DNA of 64,000 nucleotides. Source: Selenomonas sp. GACV-9. Lineage in GTDB: Bacteria; Bacillota; Negativicutes; Selenomonadales; Selenomonadaceae. The translations under genes and the position numbers were made by a program. This document shows positions 33,836 to 42,474 of the stretch, one piece after another. The stretch lies in assembly GCA_900116485.1 (NCBI GenBank), contig FPAX01000008.1, positions 1 through 64,000 of the forward strand, in the 5' to 3' direction. How positions within the stretch are numbered: the first letter of the stretch is position 1; each line of letters starts with the position of its first letter. The notes under the pieces are model-generated. The model searched no databases and had not been told where the DNA came from. It saw only the letters and a program-made list of their open reading frames with translations.

Positions 33836-35816
33836 CTTGATCATTCTCCTCTATATATTTCTTGCTGACTTCAATGACTTTCGCCTTGATCTCCTGCAAA
33901 TCACCATCTTCAATCTGCGCACCGGCCACATTCTGGTGACCACCGCCGCCAAAAGCCTCCATGATGACCTGCACATTCATATCACCAGTCGAGCGAGCAC
34001 TGATTCCCACCACATCATTAGACAGTTGGAAAACGACAATGCTCATACAAACATTTTCGATGCGCAGCAACGAATCAGCAGCTTGCGCGGCTATTACCTG
34101 GATATTGGCTATCGTCTCAGGGATATATGAAACGATCAACCCCCCGGCATAGAGCTCCGAGCGAGCCTCAGTCTTGGCCAGCGCCACCGTCGTTTCATAA
34201 TCGGACCGGAACAGATGACGCACCATGACGGGATCAGCACCACTGCGGCGCAAATAGGCCGCCGCATCGAAGGTGCGCACACCAGTCTGGACCGTAAAGT
34301 TTTTCGTGTCGACCACTATGCCTGAATACAACGCCGTTGCCTCAAGCCGTGATAACATCAGATCATCGCTGAAATACGCCATAAGCTCTGTGACGAGCTC
34401 ACTAGTGGAGCTGGCCGCCGGCTCAATGTAGACAAGCAGTGGATTCTTGATGAAATTCTCACTGCGGCGGTGATGGTCGATGACAATCACCTGCTGGATA
34501 CGCTCTAACAGCGTCGGATCAGCTACAAGATGCGGGATATGGGTATCGACGACAATGAGCACCGGATTGAGCGCCGTCATCGTCGTGAGATCTTCAGCCC
34601 GCACAAAGATATCTTCGTACTCCTCCTTGCCCTGTAGCAAGTCGGTAAACTTATCAATGCCCTCATTCATATCCGACAACACGATATGTACCGGCTTATC
34701 GAGCACGCGAGCCATCTTGACCACGCCCATGGCTGCACCAAAGCAGTCGAAGTCTTCGTTATGGTGGCCCATGACATAAACCTCATCGGCCCCATCCATG
34801 ATTTCCTTGACTGCATGGGCAACGACACGCGCCTTGACGCGCGTGTGTTTCTCCACCGCCTTGGCCCGGCCGCCGAAGAACTGTGTCTTGCCATCGATGA
34901 GCACTGCCACCTGGTCACCGCCACGGCCCAGTGCCAAATCCAGGCAAGCCTGTGCCTGGCTGCCCATTTCCGCCAGCGATTGGCTGTCAGCCACAGCAAC
35001 ACCCATCGAGAGCGTCACTGGCAAGCGGTTCGTACTCTGCAGCTGCCGTGCCTTATCGAGAACATCAAAACGTTCACTCATGGCCTGGTCCAGCGCCGCA
35101 CGCGTGATGACCACCACATAGAGATCTTCCGACACACGGCGCATAAAACCGCCGAGATTCTTCATCCATTTATCGAGAGTCTGATTGACCGCCAGCAGCA
35201 GCGAAGTGCGTTCCGCCTCTGACTGTCCCTGCATGACCTCGTCGTAATTATCGATCTGGATATAGATAAGTACGGTCCGGCTCTCCTTGTAAGTCAAGCG
35301 CAGATTCTCATGTGCCGTAACATCCTGCACATAAAGAGCCATGAGCTGCTGCTGGCGTGGGGCCATCTTCACAGGACGGTAACGAACCTGATAATACTTA
35401 TCCTCATGGGCAAAGATATATTCGCCTTCCTGCCCCCAGACAGGGGCGATGATGATACCGGGCCAGATATCCGTGATATCGGTATCGAGATCCGGCTCAC
35501 TGCCGACATAGCCCTTGAGACGGGAATTCGTCCACTGGATACGCCCATCTTCAGTAACGATGATCACCGCCTGCGGCAGTTCCTCCACCGCATAATTGAC
35601 CATCACATTGATATTTTCCACGACATTGCGGCAGTAGCGCTCAAAGCGTTTGGCCCGGTCGGCACAACGCTCACGCGCAAAGGAGGCCAGGGCCAGCCAT
35701 ACTACACCGGCAATCGCAGCAATGTATTCATTATAACAGGAAAGCACCATGACCAATACCAGCATGATAATCAGATGAATGGTCAGGTCGATCCAAGCCG
35801 ACAGATTTCGTGGCAT
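33807..35816 (-). CDS. gdpP: GdpP-type cyclic-di-AMP phosphodiesterase
   Basis: 669 residues. Two N-terminal membrane helices (about 8-48), a PAS domain (about 65-165), a degenerate GGDEF domain (about 170-300) and a DHH/DHHA1 phosphodiesterase: MGHHNEDFDCFGAAMG (about 345), VVDTHIPH, VIDHHRRSENF and GGGGHQNVAGAQI near the C-terminus. Hydrolyses c-di-AMP, which links to potassium homeostasis; the Trk operon lies in the same window. Overlaps rplI, starts 11 bp after the DUF2232 gene, with GAGGTGAGG as ribosome site. Confidence 0.95.
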   Translation of the reverse strand: MPRNLSAWIDLTIHLIIMLVLVMVLSCYNEYIAAIAGVVWLALASFARERCADRAKRFERYCRNVVENINVMVNYAVEELPQAVIIVTEDGRIQWTNSRLKGYVGSEPDLDTDITDIWPGIIIAPVWGQEGEYIFAHEDKYYQVRYRPVKMAPRQQQLMALYVQDVTAHENLRLTYKESRTVLIYIQIDNYDEVMQGQSEAERTSLLLAVNQTLDKWMKNLGGFMRRVSEDLYVVVITRAALDQAMSERFDVLDKARQLQSTNRLPVTLSMGVAVADSQSLAEMGSQAQACLDLALGRGGDQVAVLIDGKTQFFGGRAKAVEKHTRVKARVVAHAVKEIMDGADEVYVMGHHNEDFDCFGAAMGVVKMARVLDKPVHIVLSDMNEGIDKFTDLLQGKEEYEDIFVRAEDLTTMTALNPVLIVVDTHIPHLVADPTLLERIQQVIVIDHHRRSENFIKNPLLVYIEPAASSTSELVTELMAYFSDDLMLSRLEATALYSGIVVDTKNFTVQTGVRTFDAAAYLRRSGADPVMVRHLFRSDYETTVALAKTEARSELYAGGLIVSYIPETIANIQVIAAQAADSLLRIENVCMSIVVFQLSNDVVGISARSTGDMNVQVIMEAFGGGGHQNVAGAQIEDGDLQEIKAKVIEVSKKYIEENDQDESNTSAGR

Positions 35817-35827
35817 AACGCCTCACC

Positions 35828-36790
35828 TCATTTCTTACCCTGTGCCGAGAAACGGCGGCGGTAGTCAAAAAGCATATCAAAAAGTCCCGTCAGGGCTACC
35901 AGCTGCGCCAGGAACCCATTGGTCAGTATTATCACATAGAGCAAAATCTTGAACAGCCGCGAAATCTTATAATGCTGCATCAAGCAGTGCGTAAGTGCCA
36001 GTCCTTGCACAAGGCCAGCAAATATCGCGAGCATATTCGCATTCATCGACAGCTGATACAGCGGCTGTATTTCCCTTGTACCGCCCCAGTATATGCCAAC
36101 CAGCGCAAAACCGAACAGGTACAGGAAGAACACCGGCAGCCGCCACTCGGAAAAGGGTGGCAGATACGGGACTGCATGCCCCAGCCGGCGCAGGACCTTC
36201 GAACTGAACAGATATCCCACCAGCGTATCAACCACGCCCATCATGATGACCACGAGCGGCATCAATATCTGCATCAAAGCCACGCCAGATGCAACCTGCT
36301 GACGCCCCTCGGCAATAGCATTGGCATCAAGCCCCATCTCCTCATAGAGCTGGAACGCCGAGTCAAAGGACTGCTGCAAGGCATCCATCTCAAGGTTCAG
36401 GGGATTCACTGCCGTCACGGCAAACACCAGCGCAAAGGCTGCCAGCTTGCCAACCAGGGAGGCAGCCAAGCCCGCACAGAATATCTTCGTACCAGACCAG
36501 CCCCTGCGGAATCCCAGTCCGAGGATAAGTCCCGTCGGAGCAAAGGCTATCACCATCCGCAGTGACAGCATCGGCTCAATCAAAAGCGCCATGACAAGGC
36601 CGGCAACTACTACCGCCATGGTGCCCCAGCGCAAACCGTGACGCACCACCAGTACGACAATGGGCAGTGCCCAGATAAGCGCCGCCACCATGCCGAGCAC
36701 CGGCAGATAAACGGCTGCCATAGCCAAGATTACAGTCAGCGCTGCGAGCAGGCCGCTTTCCGTCATCGGGGTGATTCTATGTTGATTCAT
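35828..36790 (-). CDS. YybS-like DUF2232 membrane protein
   Basis: 320 residues, about eight to nine membrane segments, no catalytic motif. Matches the DUF2232/YybS family by position (directly before gdpP and rplI, as in Bacillus yybS-yybT-rplI) and by the TESGLLAALTVILAMAAVYL start and the MVIAFAPTGLILGLGFRRGW segment. Possibly a substrate-specific component-like transporter; function unsettled. Confidence 0.82.
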   Translation of the reverse strand: MNQHRITPMTESGLLAALTVILAMAAVYLPVLGMVAALIWALPIVVLVVRHGLRWGTMAVVVAGLVMALLIEPMLSLRMVIAFAPTGLILGLGFRRGWSGTKIFCAGLAASLVGKLAAFALVFAVTAVNPLNLEMDALQQSFDSAFQLYEEMGLDANAIAEGRQQVASGVALMQILMPLVVIMMGVVDTLVGYLFSSKVLRRLGHAVPYLPPFSEWRLPVFFLYLFGFALVGIYWGGTREIQPLYQLSMNANMLAIFAGLVQGLALTHCLMQHYKISRLFKILLYVIILTNGFLAQLVALTGLFDMLFDYRRRFSAQGKK

Positions 36791-36864
36791 GTCGTCATCC
36801 TTTCTAGCTAAACCAACTTACATTATAGCAGAAAAGGATTGGGCTGTCTTGAAAGCAGGTACTA

Positions 36865-36909
36865 ATAAAACCTGCCGCATCGCACAATGTCTGGCGATAC
36901 GGCAGGTCG
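36865..36909 (-). terminator. Terminator of the phosphohexomutase gene
   Basis: ACCTGCCGTATCGC/GCGATGCGGCAGGT stem followed by TTTTATT on the minus strand. Confidence 0.85.
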
Positions 36910-36922
36910 TCATTTTCCTGTC

Positions 36923-38434
36923 TTATTTTGCAAAAACGCTGAGATCGAGGCTTACAAAACCTTCGAGCATGCCCTTGACCTGTTCGGCGATGACTTTCAC
37001 GCCACCTTCCTCACAGCTCTCGATATTGAGCGGCATATTCGGATCATGCAGCGACATGCGCAGGAGAGCCCAGCCATTCGGGAACACAAGACGCACACCC
37101 TCATAGGACGGCTTCGCGATCTTGATGCCAGCCTCTGCCGCACGCTCCTCGAAGGTCTTGAGCACGCCATTGCCATAGGCACGGAAATCTTCCTCCCCCT
37201 TGATCTTGAGCCGGAACTCCTGGCTCTCTGCCGGAGCGCCGAGATTCTTGACCAAATCCGAAAGGCGGCGGCCAGCAGCCTTGGCCTTGGCAGCTGCTAC
37301 GAGCAGCTTGACTGCCAGATAGGCACCATCGTCGAGGTAGTAGTTCTCAGACAGTGCACCATGGCCCGACGTCTCAATGGCCAGCGGCGATACGACACCA
37401 GCCTTGTTCTGGCGGATGCACTCGTCGATGACATTCTTGTAGCCGCGCATATAACGCATGTGCTTGAGGCCCAGATCCTTTTCGAGGAACTCGGTGAGCT
37501 CGTCGCTCGTGACTGAATCCGTGATGATCGTGCTGCCCGGATAATCCGGTTCCAGGATAGCTGCCATCATGCCGATGAGCTCGTTGCGGCTGATTTCCTT
37601 GCCATTCTTAAGCACAGCGCTCATGCGGTCAACGTCGGTATCGAAAATCAAGCCGAGGTCGGCGCGGTTGTCAAGCACGGCCTGGCGGATAGCGGCCATA
37701 GCCTGCTTATTTTCCGGATTCGGGATATGATTCGGGAAATGCCCGTCCGGATCGAGATAGATGCTGCCCGTCGTATCAGCGCCAAGACGTCCAAGGACCT
37801 GGGTTGCAAAGAAGCCACCGGCACCATTGCCAGCATCGACAACTATATGCATGCCCTTGAGGGGCTGGTTCTCCCCGCCCAGAGCCTCGCGGATCTTCTT
37901 GCGCAGGTGATGGCAGTAACGCTCCATGAGATTGTAGCGCTGTGCCTTCGAACGCTCGCCTTCCATTACCGGATAACGGGCAGCATTCTGCAGGATCGTG
38001 ATGATATCCTCATGCTCCACACCACCGTCTTTCGTGAAGAACTTCATGCCGTTGCGGTTATAAGGCAAATGGCTGGCCGTGATCATGATGGAACCGTCCA
38101 TCTGCGTCTCAGGGAATACCGTGGACATGAACATTGCCGGCGTCGAAGCCATGCTGCAGTCAACCGTCACGACACCATGCGCAGTGAGTGCCTTCAGGAC
38201 CTCACGCTTGAGGTCGTGGCCAGTCAGACGGGAATCACGGCCGACAGCGATGCGCAGCTCCTTCTTATCCTTGCCCGTGCGCGCCTGCAGGAATTCTACG
38301 AACCCCGACGTAATGACGTTAGCGGCCTCCATGCTCAAGGTCACTGGTTCATCGGCAACGCCCTCCATAGCGACACCGCGAACATCACTGCCATTGGCAA
38401 GTTTCATCAGGTTTTTCTCTGGGATAATCATCAA
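36923..38434 (-). CDS. Phosphomannomutase/phosphoglucomutase (alpha-D-phosphohexomutase)
   Basis: 503 residues, four-domain phosphohexomutase. Active-site Ser in ITASHLPYNRNGMKFF (about 118), Mg-binding loop IFDTDVDRMS (about 268), sugar-binding ETSGHGAL (about 352) and a C-terminal phosphate loop. Interconverts hexose-1- and hexose-6-phosphates for nucleotide-sugar and polysaccharide synthesis. The extra length against typical 450-residue enzymes is spread over domain 1 and 2 loops. Own terminator; repeat copy 2 begins 117 bp upstream of its start. Confidence 0.9.
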   Translation of the reverse strand: MMIIPEKNLMKLANGSDVRGVAMEGVADEPVTLSMEAANVITSGFVEFLQARTGKDKKELRIAVGRDSRLTGHDLKREVLKALTAHGVVTVDCSMASTPAMFMSTVFPETQMDGSIMITASHLPYNRNGMKFFTKDGGVEHEDIITILQNAARYPVMEGERSKAQRYNLMERYCHHLRKKIREALGGENQPLKGMHIVVDAGNGAGGFFATQVLGRLGADTTGSIYLDPDGHFPNHIPNPENKQAMAAIRQAVLDNRADLGLIFDTDVDRMSAVLKNGKEISRNELIGMMAAILEPDYPGSTIITDSVTSDELTEFLEKDLGLKHMRYMRGYKNVIDECIRQNKAGVVSPLAIETSGHGALSENYYLDDGAYLAVKLLVAAAKAKAAGRRLSDLVKNLGAPAESQEFRLKIKGEEDFRAYGNGVLKTFEERAAEAGIKIAKPSYEGVRLVFPNGWALLRMSLHDPNMPLNIESCEEGGVKVIAEQVKGMLEGFVSLDLSVFAK

Positions 38435-38550
38435 AATGCCCCCTCAGCAATTAATCAAGATAGGATATCTATCATCGTTACTATCTATGATAATATGTAT
38501 TCCATATGAATTGCAAATTTTCCTGTTATCTTAATTTTTCTCCTACGACA

Positions 38551-39272
38551 AAATTGCAGTTTGTCTGTCAGTGCGCGATTACAATAAGCTTGCTACAGCT
38601 CAGCTTGGGTGAGGGTGGGTGCACTTTTTCTCCGCTCCGCTAAATGACCCGCGCTGGCAGGTTGTACGTACCTAGGTACATGCGCCGGGCAGGCCGGCGG
38701 CGCGCCAATACATCTTGGCGTTCTTGTTTATACCTGCCGCGTGCCATCCCTCACTGCGTTCGGGCAATCGCTCCGTCTACGAAGAAAGTGTACCCACCCT
38801 CGCCCTCCGTTATGTTGGGATAATCCTGCTCTGTTCCGGCGATAGGTTACGGATTACATCGATGTGTTTGTTACGAGAGCAACGGTTCGTACAAATTCAA
38901 CCTTCCGTTACCAAAGGGGCGAACGGGGTAGTGCTTCTTTCTGTCTGGAGCGACTGTCCTAGGCACAGAATGATACGTACTAACGTATTAGCAGGTTGAA
39001 GATTCATTCGGGCTATTGCTGAAACGAAGCCGCCGGGCAGGGGAGTACCATAAGCGTAACATTGATGGTTTGCGTGAAGAAAATATTTTTTGCCTTCACA
39101 TTCCGTTGAAAAATTCACACCGTTCAAGCGCAGCGCGTTTGGGAACTTTTTCAATGCTTAGTTAAAGGCAAAAAATATTTTTAGCAAAGCATCTAAGTGA
39201 AGCGTTGGTACTCCCCGGCCCGGCGGCGCGGTATTCTACGAATAAATTCCTGGTAATTACAAACTGCAATTT
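38551..39272 (+). repeat. Foldback repeat element, copy 2 (722 bp)
   Basis: Non-coding block between the phosphohexomutase and gmhA. Ends: AAATTGCAGTTTGT (38551-38564) and its complement (39259-39272). The first 410 bp (38551-38960) are the inverted counterpart of 29600-30009. Long arms 38607-38630 and 38781-38805 pair across 150 bp. After 38960 the sequence is unrelated to copy 1 and forms a second large hairpin: GCCGCCGGGC-N-GGGGAGTACCA (about 39028-39049) with its complement (about 39213-39235), and AAATATTTTTTGCC inside. No gene is accepted here; reading frames at 38715-38999 (+) and 38897-39154 (-) look incidental. Confidence 0.85.
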
Positions 39273-39277
39273 ATAGC

Positions 39278-39315
39278 AAAAACGGCTCGCCGTCTCACGT
39301 AGGAGACAACGAACC
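39278..39315 (-). terminator. gmhA terminator
   Basis: GGTTCGTTGTCTC/GAGACGGCGAGCC arms then TTTTT on the minus strand; begins 6 bp after repeat copy 2. Confidence 0.85.
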
Positions 39316-39329
39316 GCCCTTATTGCAGG

Positions 39330-39995
39330 TTACTCGCCAAAGAATTCATTCTCGGCCGCAATGCAGAGCATATGATAGACCGGCAGATGTAGTTCCTGGA
39401 TGCGGAACGTCTCATCGTCGGGAACGCAGATGCAGACATCGGCCAGGTTGCGTCTCTTGATCTTGCCGCCCGATTTGCCCGTGAGCGCAATGGTCTTTAC
39501 CCCTTTGACCTTCGCCATCTGCAGTGCATAGATGACATTCGTGCTGTTGCCCGAAGTCGAGATGGCCACGAGGACATCCCCTGCAGCGCCCATGCCCAAA
39601 AGCTGCTGGGCAAACGAGAGATCCGGCGCCTGGTCGTTGGCAAACGCCGTGTTGAGCGCCACCTGATTGACCATCGAGAGCGCTGGCAGTGCCCCCTGCA
39701 GATTCTCCATGAAGTAATCTGCCTCCTCCGGACAAAGCTCGCGTATCCTGGCCTCCATATCACTGCCGAGCTTGCGCGGCAGCAGGAAGCCCTTCATGAG
39801 CTCGCCGACGATGTGCTCAGCATCAGAGGCACTGCCGCCGTTGCCACAGGCAATGAGCTTATGGCCCCCACGGTAGCTCTCACAGACGGCCTCCACTGCT
39901 GCTTCAAGGTCTGCCTTGCAGACTGCCAGCACCGGATAGCGGCCGATGAGCTCATCCACTTTATTCTTTGTCGATTCCTTTACCAATTTAACCAA
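39330..39995 (-). CDS. gmhA: SIS-domain phosphoheptose isomerase (GmhA-like)
   Basis: 221 residues. SIS fold with LIACGNGGSASDAEHIVGEL (about 47), VLVAISTSGNSTNVIYAL (about 135) and IALTGKSGG. Converts sedoheptulose-7-phosphate to heptose-7-phosphate, the first step to ADP-heptose for LPS core; this supports an outer membrane. The start is a TTG, with AAAGGAG close upstream; a second TTG three codons in is also possible. It begins 8 bp after the stop of the next gene upstream. Confidence 0.88.
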   Translation of the reverse strand: MVKLVKESTKNKVDELIGRYPVLAVCKADLEAAVEAVCESYRGGHKLIACGNGGSASDAEHIVGELMKGFLLPRKLGSDMEARIRELCPEEADYFMENLQGALPALSMVNQVALNTAFANDQAPDLSFAQQLLGMGAAGDVLVAISTSGNSTNVIYALQMAKVKGVKTIALTGKSGGKIKRRNLADVCICVPDDETFRIQELHLPVYHMLCIAAENEFFGE

Positions 39996-40003
39996 AACTC
40001 CTT

Positions 40004-40678
40004 TTAACGATTGCGATATTTATCCGCCATGCTCTTGGCACTGTAGCCATCATCCGGGCCCTTGATGTCCTGGATCTTCATGCGCTGCGGCGTGACATCC
40101 TTAGGCTCCTGACGCATATTGAGATCGCGCATGTTGGAACGATAGACGTTCTCTTCCTTGCGGCCGCGGAACTTGTTCCAGAGCCATTTGATGACCATGA
40201 TGGCAGCAAAGAGCAGGACTACGTTCATTACTACACCAAGGATATCCGCCAGCAGGCCGCCGCCCAGGCCGCCAAACATGCTAGCCAGCAGGCTGCCGAG
40301 CATCATACCGCCAGCCAGCAGGCCGATATTGCGCAGCGCACTGCCCCAACGGCTGCCGCTCTGCGTGTTGGTATTCCCGGCCGTATTGCTCTTGCTATTG
40401 GCTGCCGGGGCATTCTTATCGAGGCTCTTGGCATCCTTGGAGGGCTTGTAGCTCTCGCCATTGCCCGATACCGACTTGCTCTCATTCGAGCTCTTCGGAG
40501 CCGATGCCTTTGGAGCCGGAGCCTTCGGTGCGGATTTAGCGCCGCCGCCGAGCTTGGCACCGCCCTTGGCTGCATAAGCCACCGTTGCCATATCAGCCGT
40601 GACAGCTGCCACCATCGGCACTGCCGTTGCCACCATGAGACCGGCCATAACTGCCGCTGCTAATTTCTTCAACTTCAT
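40004..40678 (-). CDS. Secreted or membrane protein with Lys/Ser/Pro-rich linker
   Basis: 224 residues. Signal peptide 1-36 (AYAAKG), a low-complexity stretch rich in Lys, Ser, Ala and Pro (about 37-105), then a Gly-rich hydrophobic pair of segments (LLAGGMMLGSLLASMFGGLGG and MNVVLLFAAIMVIKWLWNKF, about 118-165) and a charged cytoplasmic-like tail. The build resembles proteins with a Tim44-like membrane region, but the Tim44 domain itself is not evident. GGAGAG sets the start. Function unknown. Confidence 0.75.
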   Translation of the reverse strand: MKLKKLAAAVMAGLMVATAVPMVAAVTADMATVAYAAKGGAKLGGGAKSAPKAPAPKASAPKSSNESKSVSGNGESYKPSKDAKSLDKNAPAANSKSNTAGNTNTQSGSRWGSALRNIGLLAGGMMLGSLLASMFGGLGGGLLADILGVVMNVVLLFAAIMVIKWLWNKFRGRKEENVYRSNMRDLNMRQEPKDVTPQRMKIQDIKGPDDGYSAKSMADKYRNR

Positions 40679-40714
40679 GTCAATAACTCTCCTTCAATAT
40701 TATGATACTGCGGA

Positions 40715-40993
40715 TTATTCTTCCTTATAAGATTTGATATCCTCAGGGAACGCATAGATCTCGCCGACCGTATCAAGCTCACCCGACAGATAGCGGTCGA
40801 TGTCATCGACATCGATATAGAGCTTGCAGTCGATATCGAGATATCCCTGCTCCTGGCCCTGGGATAAATCGCGAATGGCCATAAGTTTTTCGCGGAGCTT
40901 CAAGAGCTCGCTGCGCGTGGCATGGACATCCAGCTTGATCTGCGGGATACCATACTGCTTGAGGACTTCGTCCATCGTCATACGTTGAGACAT
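40715..40993 (-). CDS. Small soluble protein of unknown function (92 aa)
   Basis: 92 residues, acidic, mostly helical: MSQRMTMDEVLKQYGIPQI, a heptad-like SELLKLREKLMAIRDL and a DIDCKLYIDVDDIDRYL acidic segment. No membrane or signal sequence. It lies between a 54-aa gene and a membrane protein gene, all on the minus strand and closely spaced, so an operon of small proteins is possible. Function unknown. Confidence 0.6.
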   Translation of the reverse strand: MSQRMTMDEVLKQYGIPQIKLDVHATRSELLKLREKLMAIRDLSQGQEQGYLDIDCKLYIDVDDIDRYLSGELDTVGEIYAFPEDIKSYKEE

Positions 40994-41066
40994 TTGAGGT
41001 TCATCCTTTCTTTTGACCTTTTGATGTTTATATCATAACAACAGCAGATGAAAATCTGCTGAGATT

Positions 41067-41231
41067 TTACGGATTCTTTGCCTTCATGCGGTCAAGGATC
41101 TGCTGCAGCTGTCGTTTCTGCCGCAGATGGGTTTCATAGTCCAGATCATTCGAGTCTACCCGCATCCGTTTCTCGATGCTGTCGATACTCTGCTGGATAC
41201 GTGCCATTGCCTCGGTATTATCAGCCTTCAT
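41067..41231 (-). CDS. Small charged helical protein (54 aa)
   Basis: 54 codons from ATG at 41231 to TAA: begins MKADNTEAMARIQQSI, continues with IEKRMRVDSNDLDYETHLR, ends RMKAKNP. Highly charged, with heptad spacing (coiled coil). GAAGGGAAG lies about 7 nt before the ATG. A hairpin (AGCAGAT-TTTC-ATCTGCT) follows the stop. Codon use resembles the neighbours. Function unknown. Confidence 0.6.
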   Translation of the reverse strand: MKADNTEAMARIQQSIDSIEKRMRVDSNDLDYETHLRQKRQLQQILDRMKAKNP

Positions 41232-41297
41232 TTGTTTCTTCCCTTCATTATCTGCCTGCAGATACCAGTTTACAGGGTTCCTGCCGCCAGTTCAAGC

Positions 41298-41331
41298 AAA
41301 AACAGCCCGGGAAACCAAAATCCCGGACTGT
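41298..41331 (-). terminator. Terminator of the secreted-protein gene at 41353
   Basis: ACAGTCCGGGA/TCCCGGGCTGT arms then TTTTTG on the minus strand. It means the 54-aa gene needs its own promoter. Confidence 0.85.
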
Positions 41332-41352
41332 CTGTCTCTGTTTACTCCGAAA

Positions 41353-42333
41353 TCATCGTTGCTCTGATTGTGCCGGCATTGGCAGTCTGCTGGTGATGTT
41401 CCTCTCAGCTGTCTTGGCATTCGCGGCCACTTCTGCCGGTACCTGCAAGTCATCATCCTTTGTCAGCTTGCTGCCATGGAACCCGACTTCCAAGGTGCTG
41501 TTATTGGCGATAGCCAGCATTTCCCTTTCATCTTTGGCCGGATATTTGCCTTCTTTTATGAAAGCCGCAGCCACATTGCGCAGCTGTGCTGTCAGGTTCG
41601 CATGCATATCCGTCAGCATATGCTCTTTCTCATCGATTGTTATGGTATAGTCAATATCGCCAAGATTTGCCAGTACCTTCTTGAGCATATCGTTGACTGC
41701 TTTTTCATCCTTCTGTGCCTTCTTATCCTTTTTGTTTTTCTTCTCCTGCTTATCCAGTTCCATCAGCTTGACCAGATAGGGATAGACCTTCTTGCTATCC
41801 AGGGTGACAAGATAGCTCTGTTTGTCACCATCACGCTTCCCCAGCTGGACGGCCTTGGTGGCATCCATCAAATCAGCTGAAAAGGCCTGATCCACAGCTT
41901 CATCGATGCGCTTTTGCGGCTCAGTCTTTTTCGTCACGGTCTTTTCCCAGCTCTTATCGGGCTTTTGCAGATAAAAGACAAGCTCTTTGTCCGTCTCCTG
42001 CATGTAGTAATCGCCCGTCACCGTCGACGGCTGTGCCCCTGGCATAGTCGTCTCGATCTTCATGGATCCCTTCGCGGCTAGCTGCGGTTCAGCCTTAAAA
42101 CTGAACGTTCCCTTATAGCAGACGCTGACTAGCGGCGAGGATAGATCCATATCAAAGGTCAGCAGCCCCTGATTGAAATCCACCAAACTTGCCAAGTCCT
42201 TACTGAGCTGCTGCTCCGCTGCCACAGCCGGAACTGCCTGCTCCACAGCCGGTTCAGCTGCCAGCGCCTGCCCGCCAAAGGTCAATGACAACGCCAGAGC
42301 CGCTGCCGCCCAAAATCTTTTTCCTCTCATCAT
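41353..42333 (-). CDS. Secreted protein, possible LolA/LppX-like fold
   Basis: 326 residues. Signal peptide 1-25 (GGQALAAE). The mature protein has strand patterns such as LLTFDMDLSSPLVSVCYKGT, GSMKIETTMPG, DYYMQETDKELVFYLQK and DIDYTITIDEKEHMLTDMHA, which recall LolA/LppX-like or DUF6612 barrels that hold lipids, interrupted by a Lys-rich stretch (about 205-225, EKKNKKDKKAQKDEKA). This fold guess is inference. AAGGAGG precedes the ATG. Own terminator. Confidence 0.7.
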   Translation of the reverse strand: MMRGKRFWAAAALALSLTFGGQALAAEPAVEQAVPAVAAEQQLSKDLASLVDFNQGLLTFDMDLSSPLVSVCYKGTFSFKAEPQLAAKGSMKIETTMPGAQPSTVTGDYYMQETDKELVFYLQKPDKSWEKTVTKKTEPQKRIDEAVDQAFSADLMDATKAVQLGKRDGDKQSYLVTLDSKKVYPYLVKLMELDKQEKKNKKDKKAQKDEKAVNDMLKKVLANLGDIDYTITIDEKEHMLTDMHANLTAQLRNVAAAFIKEGKYPAKDEREMLAIANNSTLEVGFHGSKLTKDDDLQVPAEVAANAKTAERNITSRLPMPAQSEQR

Positions 42334-42474
42334 CCTGCCTTGCCTCCTTTATCCTGCTTTCATCAAGCGCAATTTTCCTGACAACTCTATAGAAGATAAT
42401 TCGACATTTCTTCCCGAATACCTACATCATGCTATAATAAAATTATCCATATCTTTCCTGCGAGGTGATACGAT

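Noticed and set aside
38897..39154. 85-codon minus-strand frame in repeat copy 2 (contains NGVNFSTECEGKKYF)
   Set aside because: It crosses the junction between the shared and the variable half of the element, is absent from copy 1, and has no ribosome site.
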